Of a stretch of DNA of 64,000 bases, positions 17,211 to 24,565 are shown piece after piece (the first letter of the stretch is position 1; each line of letters begins with the position of its first letter). This DNA comes from Salinarimonas sp052380005 (GTDB lineage: Bacteria > Pseudomonadota > Alphaproteobacteria > Rhizobiales > Beijerinckiaceae). Location: the NCBI GenBank assembly GCA_052380005.1, contig JBQTCJ010000021.1; one strand, 5' to 3'. The position numbers and the translations under genes are program-made. Under the pieces are notes generated by a model. The model was not told where the DNA came from. It searched no databases and was given only the letters and a program-made list of their open reading frames with translations.

Positions 17211-17645
17211 CTAGAGAATCGGTTTCACGATCACGAGGATGACGATGCCGATCATCAGGAGTGTCGGCGCCTCGTTGAAGACCCTGAAGAACTTCGAGGA
17301 CTTGTCGTTGGCGTCCGCCGCGAAGGCCTTCACGTAGCGCCCCATCAGGTGATGCGAGACGAGAAGGCCGAGGACCAGCAGCAGCTTGCCGTGCAGCCAG
17401 CCCTCGCTCCACCAGCCGCCGAGGAAGGCGAGCCAGAGCCCCGTCACCACTGCGACGAGCATCGCCGGCGTCGTGATCGCCTTCAAGAGCCGGCGCTCCA
17501 TCACCTTGAAGGTCTCGGACTGCTCGGTTCCAGGCTTCGCGCCCGTGTGGTAGACGAACAGCCGCGGCAGGTAGAGCAGCCCCGCCATCCAGGCGATGAT
17601 GGCGATGACGTGCAGGCTCTTGAGCCAGAGATATCCGTCGAGCAT
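17211..17645 (-). CDS. hemJ: Protoporphyrinogen IX oxidase HemJ
   Basis: 144-aa, four-helix inner-membrane protein of the HemJ (UPF0093) family that oxidises protoporphyrinogen IX in haem synthesis. The N-terminal LWLKSLHVIAIIAWMAGLLYLPRLFVYH places the conserved His (His12) in helix 1. LHGKLLLVLGLLVSHH carries the conserved Lys (about Lys87), and RVFNEAPTLLMIGIVILVIVKP is the last helix. It lies 9 bp after hemE in the same direction, so haem synthesis genes are paired. The 192 bp before rho holds nothing recognised. Confidence 0.94.
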   Translation of the reverse strand: MLDGYLWLKSLHVIAIIAWMAGLLYLPRLFVYHTGAKPGTEQSETFKVMERRLLKAITTPAMLVAVVTGLWLAFLGGWWSEGWLHGKLLLVLGLLVSHHLMGRYVKAFAADANDKSSKFFRVFNEAPTLLMIGIVILVIVKPIL

Positions 17646-17654
17646 GGGGTCGCG

Positions 17655-18692
17655 TCAGCTGCCGCGCACGCGGGCGATCATCGCCTCGACGTGGGGAATC
17701 GGCGTGTCCTTCTCGATGCCGTGGCCGAGGTTGAACACGTGCGGGCGCCCGCGGGTCGCCGCGAGGATCGCATCGATGCCCTCCTCCAGCGCCCGCCCGC
17801 CGGCGACGAGCGCCTGCGGATCGAGGTTGCCCTGGCTCGCGAGGCCCGCCGGCAGGCGCGCCACGGCCTCGGCGACGTCCGTCTGCCAGTCGATGCCGAC
17901 AGCATCCGCGAAGCCCGCCGCGGCGAGGCGGTGGAGATGCCCGCCGCCGCGCACGAAGACGATCGCCTTGGCCTGCGGACGCGCCGCCTTCACGCCCTCG
18001 ACGATGCGCCGCAGCGGGCCGAGCGAGACGCTCTCGACCATCGAGGGCGGCAGGCTCGTGCCCATGCTCTCGAAGATCTGCACCGCGTCCGCGCCGGCGT
18101 CGATCTGCGCGACGAGGTAACGGATCGAGGTCTCGACGAGCCTCTCGATCAGTGCCGCGAGAAAGGCGGGATCACGGTAGGCGGCCAGCCGCAGGGGCGC
18201 CTGCTCGGGGCTGGAGCGCCCGGCGATCATGTAGCTCGCCAGCGTCCAGGGCGCGCCGCAGAATCCGAGCAGCGTCGTCTCCGCCGGCAGCTCGGCCCGC
18301 AGCCGCCGCACGGTCTCGATGACCGGCGCGAGGTGCTCGAGCGGGTCGCGCCCCTCGCCCAGCCGCCGCACGTCGTCCAGCGTGGAGATGGGCGTGAGCC
18401 GCGGACCCTCGCCCTCCTCGAACCAGACCTCCTGGCCGAGCGCGTGGGGGACGACGAGGATGTCGGAGAACAGGATCGAGGCGTCGAAGCCGAAGCGCCG
18501 GATCGGCTGGAGGGTCACCTCCACCGCGAAATCCGGATCGTAGCACATGGCCAGGAACCCGCCGGCCGTGGCGCGGGTTTTCTTGTACTCGGGCAGGTAT
18601 CGCCCGGCCTGGCGCATCAGCCATATCGGCTGCGGCCAGACGGCCTCGCCGTCGAGCACCCGCATCAGCTTGCGTGCCGGCTTCTCGGTCAT
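17655..18692 (-). CDS. hemE: Uroporphyrinogen III decarboxylase
   Basis: 345-aa cytosolic enzyme that removes four carboxyl groups from uroporphyrinogen III to give coproporphyrinogen III. The signature PIWLMRQAGRYLPEY is at about residues 22-36, SILFSDILVVPHALG and GFCGAPWTLASYM follow, and HVFNLGHGI is near the end. The ATG at 18692 is preceded by GGAGG at a good distance. hemE borders the replication origin in several alphaproteobacteria (for example Caulobacter), and the gap upstream of it here carries origin-type sites. Confidence 0.97.
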   Translation of the reverse strand: MTEKPARKLMRVLDGEAVWPQPIWLMRQAGRYLPEYKKTRATAGGFLAMCYDPDFAVEVTLQPIRRFGFDASILFSDILVVPHALGQEVWFEEGEGPRLTPISTLDDVRRLGEGRDPLEHLAPVIETVRRLRAELPAETTLLGFCGAPWTLASYMIAGRSSPEQAPLRLAAYRDPAFLAALIERLVETSIRYLVAQIDAGADAVQIFESMGTSLPPSMVESVSLGPLRRIVEGVKAARPQAKAIVFVRGGGHLHRLAAAGFADAVGIDWQTDVAEAVARLPAGLASQGNLDPQALVAGGRALEEGIDAILAATRGRPHVFNLGHGIEKDTPIPHVEAMIARVRGS

Positions 18693-18710
18693 CCGCGTTC
18701 CTCCCCCTTC

Positions 18711-18756
18711 CCTCTCAAATCAGAAATTCTTTCTAGAATCGAATCCTGTTTCTGCT
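18711..18756. other. AT-rich stretch, candidate DNA-unwinding element
   Basis: About 45 bases just upstream of hemE are markedly poorer in GC than the surrounding sequence. They contain AAATCAGAAATTCTTTC, a short palindrome ATTCT-TTCT-AGAAT, and two abutting GAATC methylation targets (18736-18745). In an origin setting such a stretch is where strands first open; this is inference. Confidence 0.45.
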
Positions 18757-18873
18757 TGGCAGGGGTACAGGGCTGCCGCAACACCGTCCACAGCCGCTCC
18801 ACATGCGGGGCCCGCCATGGAAGGGTTGAGAAAGGGTTGACGCGGTCGTCCAGCGAATCCGGAATCGCAAACC

Positions 18874-18888
18874 TTAACAGAACGTTAA
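18874..18888. promoter_or_regulatory. CtrA-binding box in oriC
   Basis: TTAACAGAACGTTAAC contains TTAA, seven bases, then TTAA: the full CtrA consensus. TTAA is rare in this GC-rich window. In Caulobacter, CtrA binds similar boxes in the origin and blocks initiation. Two GANTC sites lie just upstream (18855, 18862). Confidence 0.75.
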
Positions 18889-19038
18889 CGATCCCGATGC
18901 GCCGGCGTCCGGCCCGGCCGCGCACCCCGCGCCCGCATTTCCCACCATAGCCGCCGCGGGCTTCCCCAGAACATCCGGTGTTGACGGTATGGAGGCGTCC
19001 TCCACAGGCCTCCGGCTGGACCCGCACGCCGGGGGGCT

Positions 19039-19047
19039 TTATCCACA
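19039..19047 (+). promoter_or_regulatory. DnaA box, perfect consensus
   Basis: TTATCCACA matches the high-affinity DnaA box exactly. It lies 65 bp upstream of the ppsR start. The other TCCACA cores in the gap (9-mers ending at 18792, 18803 and 19006) match 6 to 7 of 9 positions and may be weak boxes. Confidence 0.8.
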
Positions 19048-19112
19048 CTCATCGACTCCCCCGACCGTCGGCCTGGGGACGGCGAGGACGTCACGGCGAA
19101 GGAGGCGGGCCC

Positions 19113-19943
19113 TTGGCGCGAAGCTACTTCCACCTGCATCTCGTCTCCGATTCGACGGGCGAGACGCTGATCACCGTCGCCCGCGCGGTGGCGGCGCAGT
19201 ACGAGGGCGTCTCCGCCATCGAGCACGTCTACCCGCTGGTGCGCTCCGGGACGCAGCTCGAGCGGGTGATCGCCGAGATCGAGGCGGCCCCCGGCATCGT
19301 GCTCTACACGCTCGTGGAGCAGGACCTCGCCCAGCGGCTGGAGGAATCCTGCCGCGAGAACGGCTCGCCGGCGCTCTCCGTGCTCTCGCCGGTGCACGCG
19401 CTGCTGCAATCCTACCTCGGCGCGGCCTCGACGGCGCGGCCTGGGGCGCAGCACATGCTCAACGCCGACTACTTCAAGCGCATCGACGCGATGAACTTCA
19501 CCCTCTTCCACGACGATGGCCAGTTGCCGACCGACATCGAGGAGGCCGACGTGGTGCTGATCGGCGTCTCGCGCACCTCGAAGACGCCCACCGCAATCTA
19601 TCTCGCCAACCGCGGGCTCAAGACCGCCAACATCCCGCTCGTCCCGAACGTGCCGCTGCCGCCCCAGATCGAGAACGCCAGGAAGCCGCTCTTCGTCGGC
19701 CTCGTCGCGAGCCCGGAGCGCATCGTGCAGATCCGCCAGAACCGGCTCCTCTCGCTCAACGCGTCGGACGAATCCGACTACGCGGACAAGGACCGGGTGA
19801 CCGAGGAGATCGCCTACTCGCGCAAGCTCTTCGCCCGCAAGCACTGGCCGGTGATCGACGTGACGCGCCGCTCGATCGAGGAGACGGCGGCGGCGATCCT
19901 CGAGCACTACCGCGCCCATCGCATGAAGTTCATCGCGACGTGA
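19113..19943 (+). CDS. Pyruvate, phosphate dikinase regulatory protein (DUF299)
   Basis: 276-aa bifunctional serine/threonine kinase and pyrophosphorylase of the PSRP/PpsR family, which switches pyruvate phosphate dikinase or PEP synthase off and on using ADP and phosphate. The N-terminus FHLHLVSDSTGETL and the P-loop-like GVSRTSKTPT are diagnostic. TTG at 19113 is the start: AAGGAGG sits 7 bases upstream and the canonical FHLHLVSDSTGET follows at once. The in-frame ATG at 18978 would run through the origin. It is the first gene rightwards of the putative origin, with maf, aroE, coaE and dnaQ following. Confidence 0.93.
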   Translation: MARSYFHLHLVSDSTGETLITVARAVAAQYEGVSAIEHVYPLVRSGTQLERVIAEIEAAPGIVLYTLVEQDLAQRLEESCRENGSPALSVLSPVHALLQSYLGAASTARPGAQHMLNADYFKRIDAMNFTLFHDDGQLPTDIEEADVVLIGVSRTSKTPTAIYLANRGLKTANIPLVPNVPLPPQIENARKPLFVGLVASPERIVQIRQNRLLSLNASDESDYADKDRVTEEIAYSRKLFARKHWPVIDVTRRSIEETAAAILEHYRAHRMKFIAT

Positions 19944-19962
19944 GGGCCGGGGAGATCGATCG

Positions 19963-20586
19963 ATGAGCAACGCCCGCCTCTGGCGCGATCCCGCCCCCCT
20001 CGTCCTCGCCTCGACCTCGGCGACGCGCCGCGCGCTGCTGGCCTCGACCGGGCTGCCCTTCGAGACCGTGCGGCCGGAGGTGGACGAGCGCGCGATCGAG
20101 GCGGGCGCCCGGGCCGAGGGTCTCGCGCCCGACGCGCTGGCGGTGCTCCTAGCCCGCCAGAAGGCGCTGTCGGTCTCGGGCGCGCGGCCCGGCGCTCTCG
20201 TGATCGGCGCCGACCAGACCCTGGCGCTGGGCGAGAGGCTCTTCCACAAGCCCGCCTCGCGGGAGGAGGCGCGGGCGCAGATCGCGGCGCTGGCCGGGCG
20301 CACGCACGCGCTCCATTCCGGCGTGGCGATCGCCCGCGACGGCGCCGTCGTCGCCGCCTTCGTCGAGACCGCGCGGCTCGTCATGCGCCCGCTCGACGCG
20401 GACGCGATCGACCTCTATCTCGCGAGCGCCGGTGAGGCTGTGACGACCAGCGTGGGCGGCTACCAGCTCGAAGGCGTCGGCGCCCACCTCTTCGCACGGG
20501 TCGAGGGGGATCATGCGACGATCCTCGGCCTGCCGATCCTGCCGCTGCTCGCCGCCTTTCGCGACCTGGGAGCGCTCGCGCTGTGA
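19963..20586 (+). CDS. maf: Maf-family nucleotide pyrophosphatase
   Basis: 207-aa Maf/YceF/YhdE-type protein hydrolysing non-canonical or modified nucleoside triphosphates; the family was first linked to septum inhibition. The signature LASTSATRRALLAS (about residues 15-28) and the acidic VIGADQTLAL and SVGGYQLEG segments are present. It lies 19 bp after the DUF299 gene, and its stop lies 44 bp before the chosen aroE start, within the conserved maf-aroE-coaE-dnaQ order. Confidence 0.93.
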   Translation: MSNARLWRDPAPLVLASTSATRRALLASTGLPFETVRPEVDERAIEAGARAEGLAPDALAVLLARQKALSVSGARPGALVIGADQTLALGERLFHKPASREEARAQIAALAGRTHALHSGVAIARDGAVVAAFVETARLVMRPLDADAIDLYLASAGEAVTTSVGGYQLEGVGAHLFARVEGDHATILGLPILPLLAAFRDLGALAL

Positions 20587-20630
20587 CGCCGCCTTCCTCT
20601 TCGACGCAGACCTGGACGCCGAGAGAGACC

Positions 20631-21488
20631 ATGCCGCCGAGAGCCTTCGTCGCCGGGCATCCGATCGCCCATTCCCGCTCGCCGCTGATCCACGGCCATT
20701 GGCTGGAGCGCATGGGCATCGCCGGCAGCTACGAGCGCGTCGACGTCGCGCCCGACGCCTTCCCCGGCTTCCTGCGCGGGCTCGCGCGCGACGGCTACGT
20801 CGGCGGCAACGTCACGATCCCCCACAAGGAGGCCGCCTTCCGCCTCGTCGATGCCCCGAGCGCCCGGGCGCAGCGGCTGCGGGCGGTCAATACGGTGTGG
20901 CTGGAGGATGGGGTCCTGGCCGGCGACAACACCGACGTCACCGGCTTCGTCGAGAGCCTCGACGCGGCGCTGGGCGCGGGGTGGGAGGCACGCCACCCGC
21001 GGGCGCTGGTGCTCGGTGCCGGCGGCGCGGCGCGGGCGGTGGCGGCGGGGCTCCTCGACCGGGGGCTCGCGCGGGTCGTCGTCGCGGCGCGGGACGTGGA
21101 GAAGGCGGCGCCGATCCTGGGCTTCGACCCGCGGCGGGTGGCCGCGCTGCCCTTCGCCGAGGTGGAGCGGGCGCTCGGGGGGATCGACCTCCTCGTCAAC
21201 GCCACCTCGCTCGGGATGACCGGCAAGGATCCGCTCGCGCTCGACCTCGCCGCGCTGCCCGAAGGGGCGGCCGTCGCGGACATCGTCTACGCCCCGCTGG
21301 AGACGGATCTCCTGCGCACGGCGCGCGCGCGCGGTCTCGCCACGGTGGATGGGCTCGGGATGCTGCTGCACCAGGCGGTGCCCGGCTTCGCGCGGTGGTT
21401 CGGCCGGCGTCCGGAGGTGACGCCGGAGCTGCGCGCACTCGTCGAGGCGGATCTCGCGCGGCCGTCGGTGGAGAGCGTCCGGCGATGA
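20631..21488 (+). CDS. aroE: Shikimate dehydrogenase
   Basis: 285-aa NADP-dependent enzyme reducing 3-dehydroshikimate in aromatic amino-acid synthesis. GHPIAHSRSPLIHGHWLE, GGNVTIPHKEAAF (catalytic Lys) and NTDVTGF give the substrate domain. The nucleotide-binding loop is VLGAGGAARAV, and DGLGMLLHQAVPGF is near the end. The ATG at 20631 was preferred to GTG at 20583, which would overlap maf and add a non-family leader. Its stop overlaps the coaE start by four bases (ATGA). Confidence 0.95.
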   Translation: MPPRAFVAGHPIAHSRSPLIHGHWLERMGIAGSYERVDVAPDAFPGFLRGLARDGYVGGNVTIPHKEAAFRLVDAPSARAQRLRAVNTVWLEDGVLAGDNTDVTGFVESLDAALGAGWEARHPRALVLGAGGAARAVAAGLLDRGLARVVVAARDVEKAAPILGFDPRRVAALPFAEVERALGGIDLLVNATSLGMTGKDPLALDLAALPEGAAVADIVYAPLETDLLRTARARGLATVDGLGMLLHQAVPGFARWFGRRPEVTPELRALVEADLARPSVESVRR

Positions 21489-22093
21489 CCTTCGTCCTCG
21501 GCCTCACCGGCTCGATCGGCATGGGCAAGTCGGCGACCGCGGCGATGTTCCGCCGCGCCGGCGCGCCGGTGCACGACGCCGACGCGACGGTGCACCGGCT
21601 CTACGCGGGAGCGGCCGCGCCGGCGATCGAGGCGGCGTTCCCCGGCGCGACGAAGGGCGGCGTCGTCGACCGAGCCGCGCTCGGGCCGATGGTGATCGGC
21701 AGGCCCGAGGCGATGGCGCGGCTCGAGGCCATCGTCCACCCGCTCGTCTCGGCCGAGCGGGAGGCCTTCCTCGGGCGGGCGCGGGCGTCCGGCGCGCCGC
21801 TCGCGGTGCTCGACGTGCCGCTCCTCCTCGAGACCGGGAGCGAGCGCCTGTGCGACGCGGTCTGCGTGGTCACGGCGCCGGAGGCGGTCCAGCGCGCGCG
21901 GGTGCTGGCGCGCCCGGGGATGACGGAGGAGAAGCTCGCCGGCATCCTCGCCCGGCAGGTGCCGGACGTGGAAAAGCGCCGGCGGGCGCATTTCCTGGTG
22001 GATACGAGCCGCGGCTTCCCTTCCGCCGAGCGGCAGGTCCGCGATATCGTGCGGGCGCTCGCCGGCCGTCACGGCCGCGCGGCGCGCCCCTGA
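21485..22093 (+). CDS. coaE: Dephospho-CoA kinase
   Basis: 202-aa P-loop kinase catalysing the last step of coenzyme A synthesis. The N-terminus VLGLTGSIGMGKSATAAMF holds Walker A (GSIGMGKS), DADATVHRLY the substrate site, and VLDVPLLLETG the second conserved block. Start at the ATG overlapping the aroE stop. The long upstream extension of this frame lies inside aroE and is not real. Confidence 0.95.
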   Translation: MTFVLGLTGSIGMGKSATAAMFRRAGAPVHDADATVHRLYAGAAAPAIEAAFPGATKGGVVDRAALGPMVIGRPEAMARLEAIVHPLVSAEREAFLGRARASGAPLAVLDVPLLLETGSERLCDAVCVVTAPEAVQRARVLARPGMTEEKLAGILARQVPDVEKRRRAHFLVDTSRGFPSAERQVRDIVRALAGRHGRAARP

Positions 22094-22117
22094 CCAGAGC
22101 CTGGCGGAGCCCGAGCC

Positions 22118-22822
22118 TTGCGCGAGATCGTCCTCGACACCGAGACCACCGGCCGAGACGCCAACCTGGGCGACCGGATCGTCGAGATCGGCTGCGTCGA
22201 GCTCCTCAACCAGATCCCGACCGGGCGGACCTGGCATCGCTACGTCAATCCGGAGCGAGCGATGTCGGAGGGTGCCTTCCAGGTGCACGGCCTCTCCGAC
22301 GACTTCCTCGCCGACAAGCCCGTGTTCGGGGCGATCTGCGACGACTTCCTCGCCTTCGTGGAGGGCGCGCGGCTCGTCATCCACAACGCGCCCTTCGACA
22401 TGGGCTTCATCGACATGGAGCTCGAGCGGCTCGGCCGCCCGCGCTGGCCCGCCGCGCAGGTGCTCGACACGCTGATGATGGCCAGGCGCAAGTTCCCCGG
22501 CGCGCCGGCGAGCCTCGACGCCCTGTGCAGCCGCTTCGGCATCGACAATGCGCGGCGCACCAAGCACGGCGCGCTCCTCGACGCGGAGCTGCTGGCGGAA
22601 GTCTACATCGAGCTGATCGGCGGCAAGCAGGTCGATCTGGGCCTCTCCGCGCCGAGCCTCGCCCGCGGCCCCCTCGTCGCGGGTGCGCCCGCCGTGGCGC
22701 GGCGCCCGGCCCCGCCTCGGCTGACCGATGCCGAGCGCGAGGCGCACGCGGCCTTCCTCGCGGGGTTCAAGGGCGAGACGGTGTGGGGCGACTACCTGCC
22801 GGCGCGCGAGGCGGCGGAGTAG
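22118..22822 (+). CDS. dnaQ: DNA polymerase III epsilon subunit (proofreading exonuclease)
   Basis: 234-aa DEDDh-type 3'-5' exonuclease. Exo I is VLDTETTGRD (catalytic Asp and Glu), Exo II is LVIHNAPFDMGFID and Exo III is KHGALLDAELLAEVYIEL. The frame opens with TTG at 22118, immediately before REIVLDTETTG, with GGCGGAG upstream; no ATG gives this N-terminus. The C-terminal 60 residues are Pro/Ala-rich and end in FLAGFKGETVWGDYL, the part expected to meet the polymerase alpha subunit. It closes the origin-proximal maf-aroE-coaE-dnaQ set. Confidence 0.94.
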   Translation: MREIVLDTETTGRDANLGDRIVEIGCVELLNQIPTGRTWHRYVNPERAMSEGAFQVHGLSDDFLADKPVFGAICDDFLAFVEGARLVIHNAPFDMGFIDMELERLGRPRWPAAQVLDTLMMARRKFPGAPASLDALCSRFGIDNARRTKHGALLDAELLAEVYIELIGGKQVDLGLSAPSLARGPLVAGAPAVARRPAPPRLTDAEREAHAAFLAGFKGETVWGDYLPAREAAE

Positions 22823-22828
22823 GACGGC

Positions 22829-22861
22829 GCCTCGATCGACGACGCTTGCGCGCGTCGAGGC
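22829..22861. promoter_or_regulatory. Inverted repeat between dnaQ and the Panacea pair
   Basis: GCCTCGA and TCGAGGC form 7-bp arms 19 bases apart, 20 bp upstream of the Panacea-domain gene. It could be an operator for autoregulation or the dnaQ terminator; no T-run follows. Confidence 0.35.
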
Positions 22862-22880
22862 CGAATCTTATCCTGTCGGC

Positions 22881-23408
22881 ATGATCCGGTTCAAATTCGC
22901 CGCCGACAAGGCCTATGCTGCCCTGCACGAGATGGTGTCGAACCATCCCGGGATCGATCTGCATGCCGCGCTCAAGACGTGCTACTTCGCCGACAAGACG
23001 CATCTGAACGAGCATCTCAGGCCGATCTTCGGCGCGACCTATCGGGCGATGCGCTTCGGCCCCGTCCCGCTCGAGATCTACGAGATGGCGAAAGCGGAAT
23101 CGCTGTGGCTCGCCGAGCTCGGCGTCGAAAGCGTTCCATGGACGCTCGCCGGCTACCGCCTGCGCCCGTCGGGAGCGTCGCAGGTCGACACCTCCGCACT
23201 CTCGCGAAGCAATCGGGAGCACCTCCGCGCCGGCCTCGAGCGCTCGCTGTCGATGAGCTTCGACGAGCGGACCGCGGCGACCCACGGCCCGGACTGGCAG
23301 GCTGCGGAGCTCGGCTACATGCGCTACGAGGACATGCTCGACGACCGTCCGGACAAGGACGAAGTCATCGAGATGCTTCGTGAGAAAGCACGGTTCATGA
23401 GGCTGTAG
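22881..23408 (+). CDS. Panacea-domain (SocA/DUF4065-like) probable antitoxin
   Basis: 175-aa cytosolic protein. The segment LKTCYFADKTHLNEHLRPIFGATYRAMRFGPVPLEIYEM fits the Panacea domain (SocA, formerly DUF4065), whose usual form is YFAD-x-HL-x-x-x-G-x-P-x-x-x-x-x-YxAMxxGPVP. Panacea proteins act as antitoxins for many unrelated toxins, and Caulobacter SocA is a proteolytic adaptor for its toxin SocB. The gene is followed after 2 bp by a small ORF that would be the toxin. Codon use is less GC-biased than in dnaQ upstream, hinting at acquisition. It sits where secB often follows dnaQ. Confidence 0.78.
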   Translation: MIRFKFAADKAYAALHEMVSNHPGIDLHAALKTCYFADKTHLNEHLRPIFGATYRAMRFGPVPLEIYEMAKAESLWLAELGVESVPWTLAGYRLRPSGASQVDTSALSRSNREHLRAGLERSLSMSFDERTAATHGPDWQAAELGYMRYEDMLDDRPDKDEVIEMLREKARFMRL

Positions 23409-23410
23409 AG

Positions 23411-23770
23411 GTGCTGAAGCCCCGGCAGGTCATCGTCATTCCCGATGGGACCGTTCGTCCGCCGAAGCCGAAGATGGTCGCCTGCGTGGAGCCGACGCTC
23501 GGATACTTCTACCGGATCAACACGCGCCGCTGGCCGCCCATCGTCAAGCTGGTGCGCGATCCGCTGCACATGTTCCTCGATCACGACAGCTATCTGGAAT
23601 GCGGGGATCCCCTGGAGATCGACGACTACGTCGTTCGAGATAGCATTGCCAGGAACGGAATTGTCGGCGAGATCCACGAAAGCCTGTGCGGAGAGATCAT
23701 CAAGCTGCTCACGATGGCGACGACCCTCAGGGAGGAAGATCGGCGACGGATCATCGACGCCCTGTCCTGA
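23411..23770 (+). CDS. Small protein paired with Panacea antitoxin, candidate toxin
   Basis: 119-aa protein beginning GTG at 23411, two bases after the Panacea stop, so probably coupled. No family is recognised with confidence. The N-terminal half, KPRQVIVIPDGTVRPPKPKM and VKLVRDPLHMFLDHD, alternates beta-prone strands and turns like small beta-barrels of the PemK/MazF kind. The C-terminal half is helical (IVGEIHESLCGEIIKLLTMA). Position after a Panacea gene, small size and atypical codon use make a toxin role likely. The mode of action is unknown. Confidence 0.6.
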   Translation: MLKPRQVIVIPDGTVRPPKPKMVACVEPTLGYFYRINTRRWPPIVKLVRDPLHMFLDHDSYLECGDPLEIDDYVVRDSIARNGIVGEIHESLCGEIIKLLTMATTLREEDRRRIIDALS

Positions 23771-23793
23771 CACGATGTCCCGATGCGGTGTCG

Positions 23794-24030
23794 TCACCCC
23801 TGCGGGATCGCCTCCGCGAACGGCAGCTCCAGCACCGGGCGGTCGTGGTCGTCGCGGATGTCGAAGGCCCAGCCGGTGCGGTCCTGCGCGTGCTTCTCGC
23901 CCTCCGCCATCTCGACGAGGGCGCGGTCGATCGCCTCGCGGCGCACGGCCTCGCCGTCGGGCAGGCGCACGCCGTCCATGTCGGGGTGGACGCCGCGGTC
24001 GGAGCGGATGTGGAAATAGTAGACCGGCAT
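23794..24030 (-). CDS. DUF6894-family small protein
   Basis: 78-aa protein with the pattern MPVYYFHIRSD, DMDGVRLPDGEAVRREAIDRAL, and a C-terminal strand pair ending VLELPFAEA. This matches the small DUF6894 proteins common in Hyphomicrobiales, whose function is unknown. The ATG at 24030 was chosen because the family starts MPxYYFH; the longer frame overlaps DUF2237 upstream. It is 73 bp after the DUF2237 gene on the same strand. Confidence 0.78.
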   Translation of the reverse strand: MPVYYFHIRSDRGVHPDMDGVRLPDGEAVRREAIDRALVEMAEGEKHAQDRTGWAFDIRDDHDRPVLELPFAEAIPQG

Positions 24031-24103
24031 GGCTCTCCTCGTGTCGCGCGGGGTGAACGGCGCGGCCGGGCGGGCCGTTCCCGCACCGCGGCACGAGGGG
24101 CAC

Positions 24104-24502
24104 CTACTCCTCGACCGCGTGGGCTTCCAGGTCCTCGAGGCGCACGAAGTCGAGGGCGCGCGCATGCGTCGCGGCGAGCCTGACCTTCGGGGCGACGCCC
24201 GCCTCCAGCGCCTCGCGCCAGCGCAGCGCGCACAGGCACCAGCCGTCCCCCGCCCGCAGACCGGGGAAGTCGAACTCGGGGCGGGGCGTCAGCAGGTCGT
24301 TGCCGCGGGCCTGGCCGAAGCGCAGGAACGCGTCGGTGACGACGGCGCAGATCACGTGCGTGCCGACGTCCTCCGCCGCCGTGTTGCAAAAGCCGTCGCG
24401 GAAGAAGCCCGTGCGCGGCGACGCGCAGCACAGGGCGAGCGGGCCGCCGAGCACGTTGCGGGCCCCGTCCCCGCGCTCGAAGCGTCGCGACAAGTCGTTC
24501 AT
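24104..24502 (-). CDS. DUF2237-family protein
   Basis: 132-aa protein with the family core NVLGGPLALCCASPRTGFFRDG, CNTAAEDVGTHVICAVVT and GWCLCALRWREALEAG. Several conserved Cys (CC, CNTA, CLC) suggest metal or thiol chemistry, but the family has no established function. It ends in an acidic tail (LEAHAVEE). It follows the DEAD-box helicase on the same strand with a 63-bp gap. Confidence 0.85.
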   Translation of the reverse strand: MNDLSRRFERGDGARNVLGGPLALCCASPRTGFFRDGFCNTAAEDVGTHVICAVVTDAFLRFGQARGNDLLTPRPEFDFPGLRAGDGWCLCALRWREALEAGVAPKVRLAATHARALDFVRLEDLEAHAVEE

Positions 24503-24565
24503 CGGCGCGTCCTCCCGAGGTTTCCTACGGAGAGCTAGGACGGGGCGGGCGCCCCGTCGAGCCCG

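Larger units (their letters stand above)
18693..19112. other. Putative chromosomal replication origin (oriC)
   Basis: A 420-bp gap between divergent hemE and ppsR, the genes flanking the origin in Caulobacter. Seen directly are a perfect DnaA box TTATCCACA (19039-19047) and three more same-orientation TCCACA cores (18787, 18798, 19001). There is also a perfect CtrA box (18874-18888) and five GANTC sites (18736, 18741, 18855, 18862, 19054). Two AAGGGTTGA direct repeats (18821, 18832) are present. The stretch 18711-18756 is AT-rich and could be the unwinding element. That this is the origin is inferred from gene order plus these sites; GC skew could not be computed. Confidence 0.82.
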
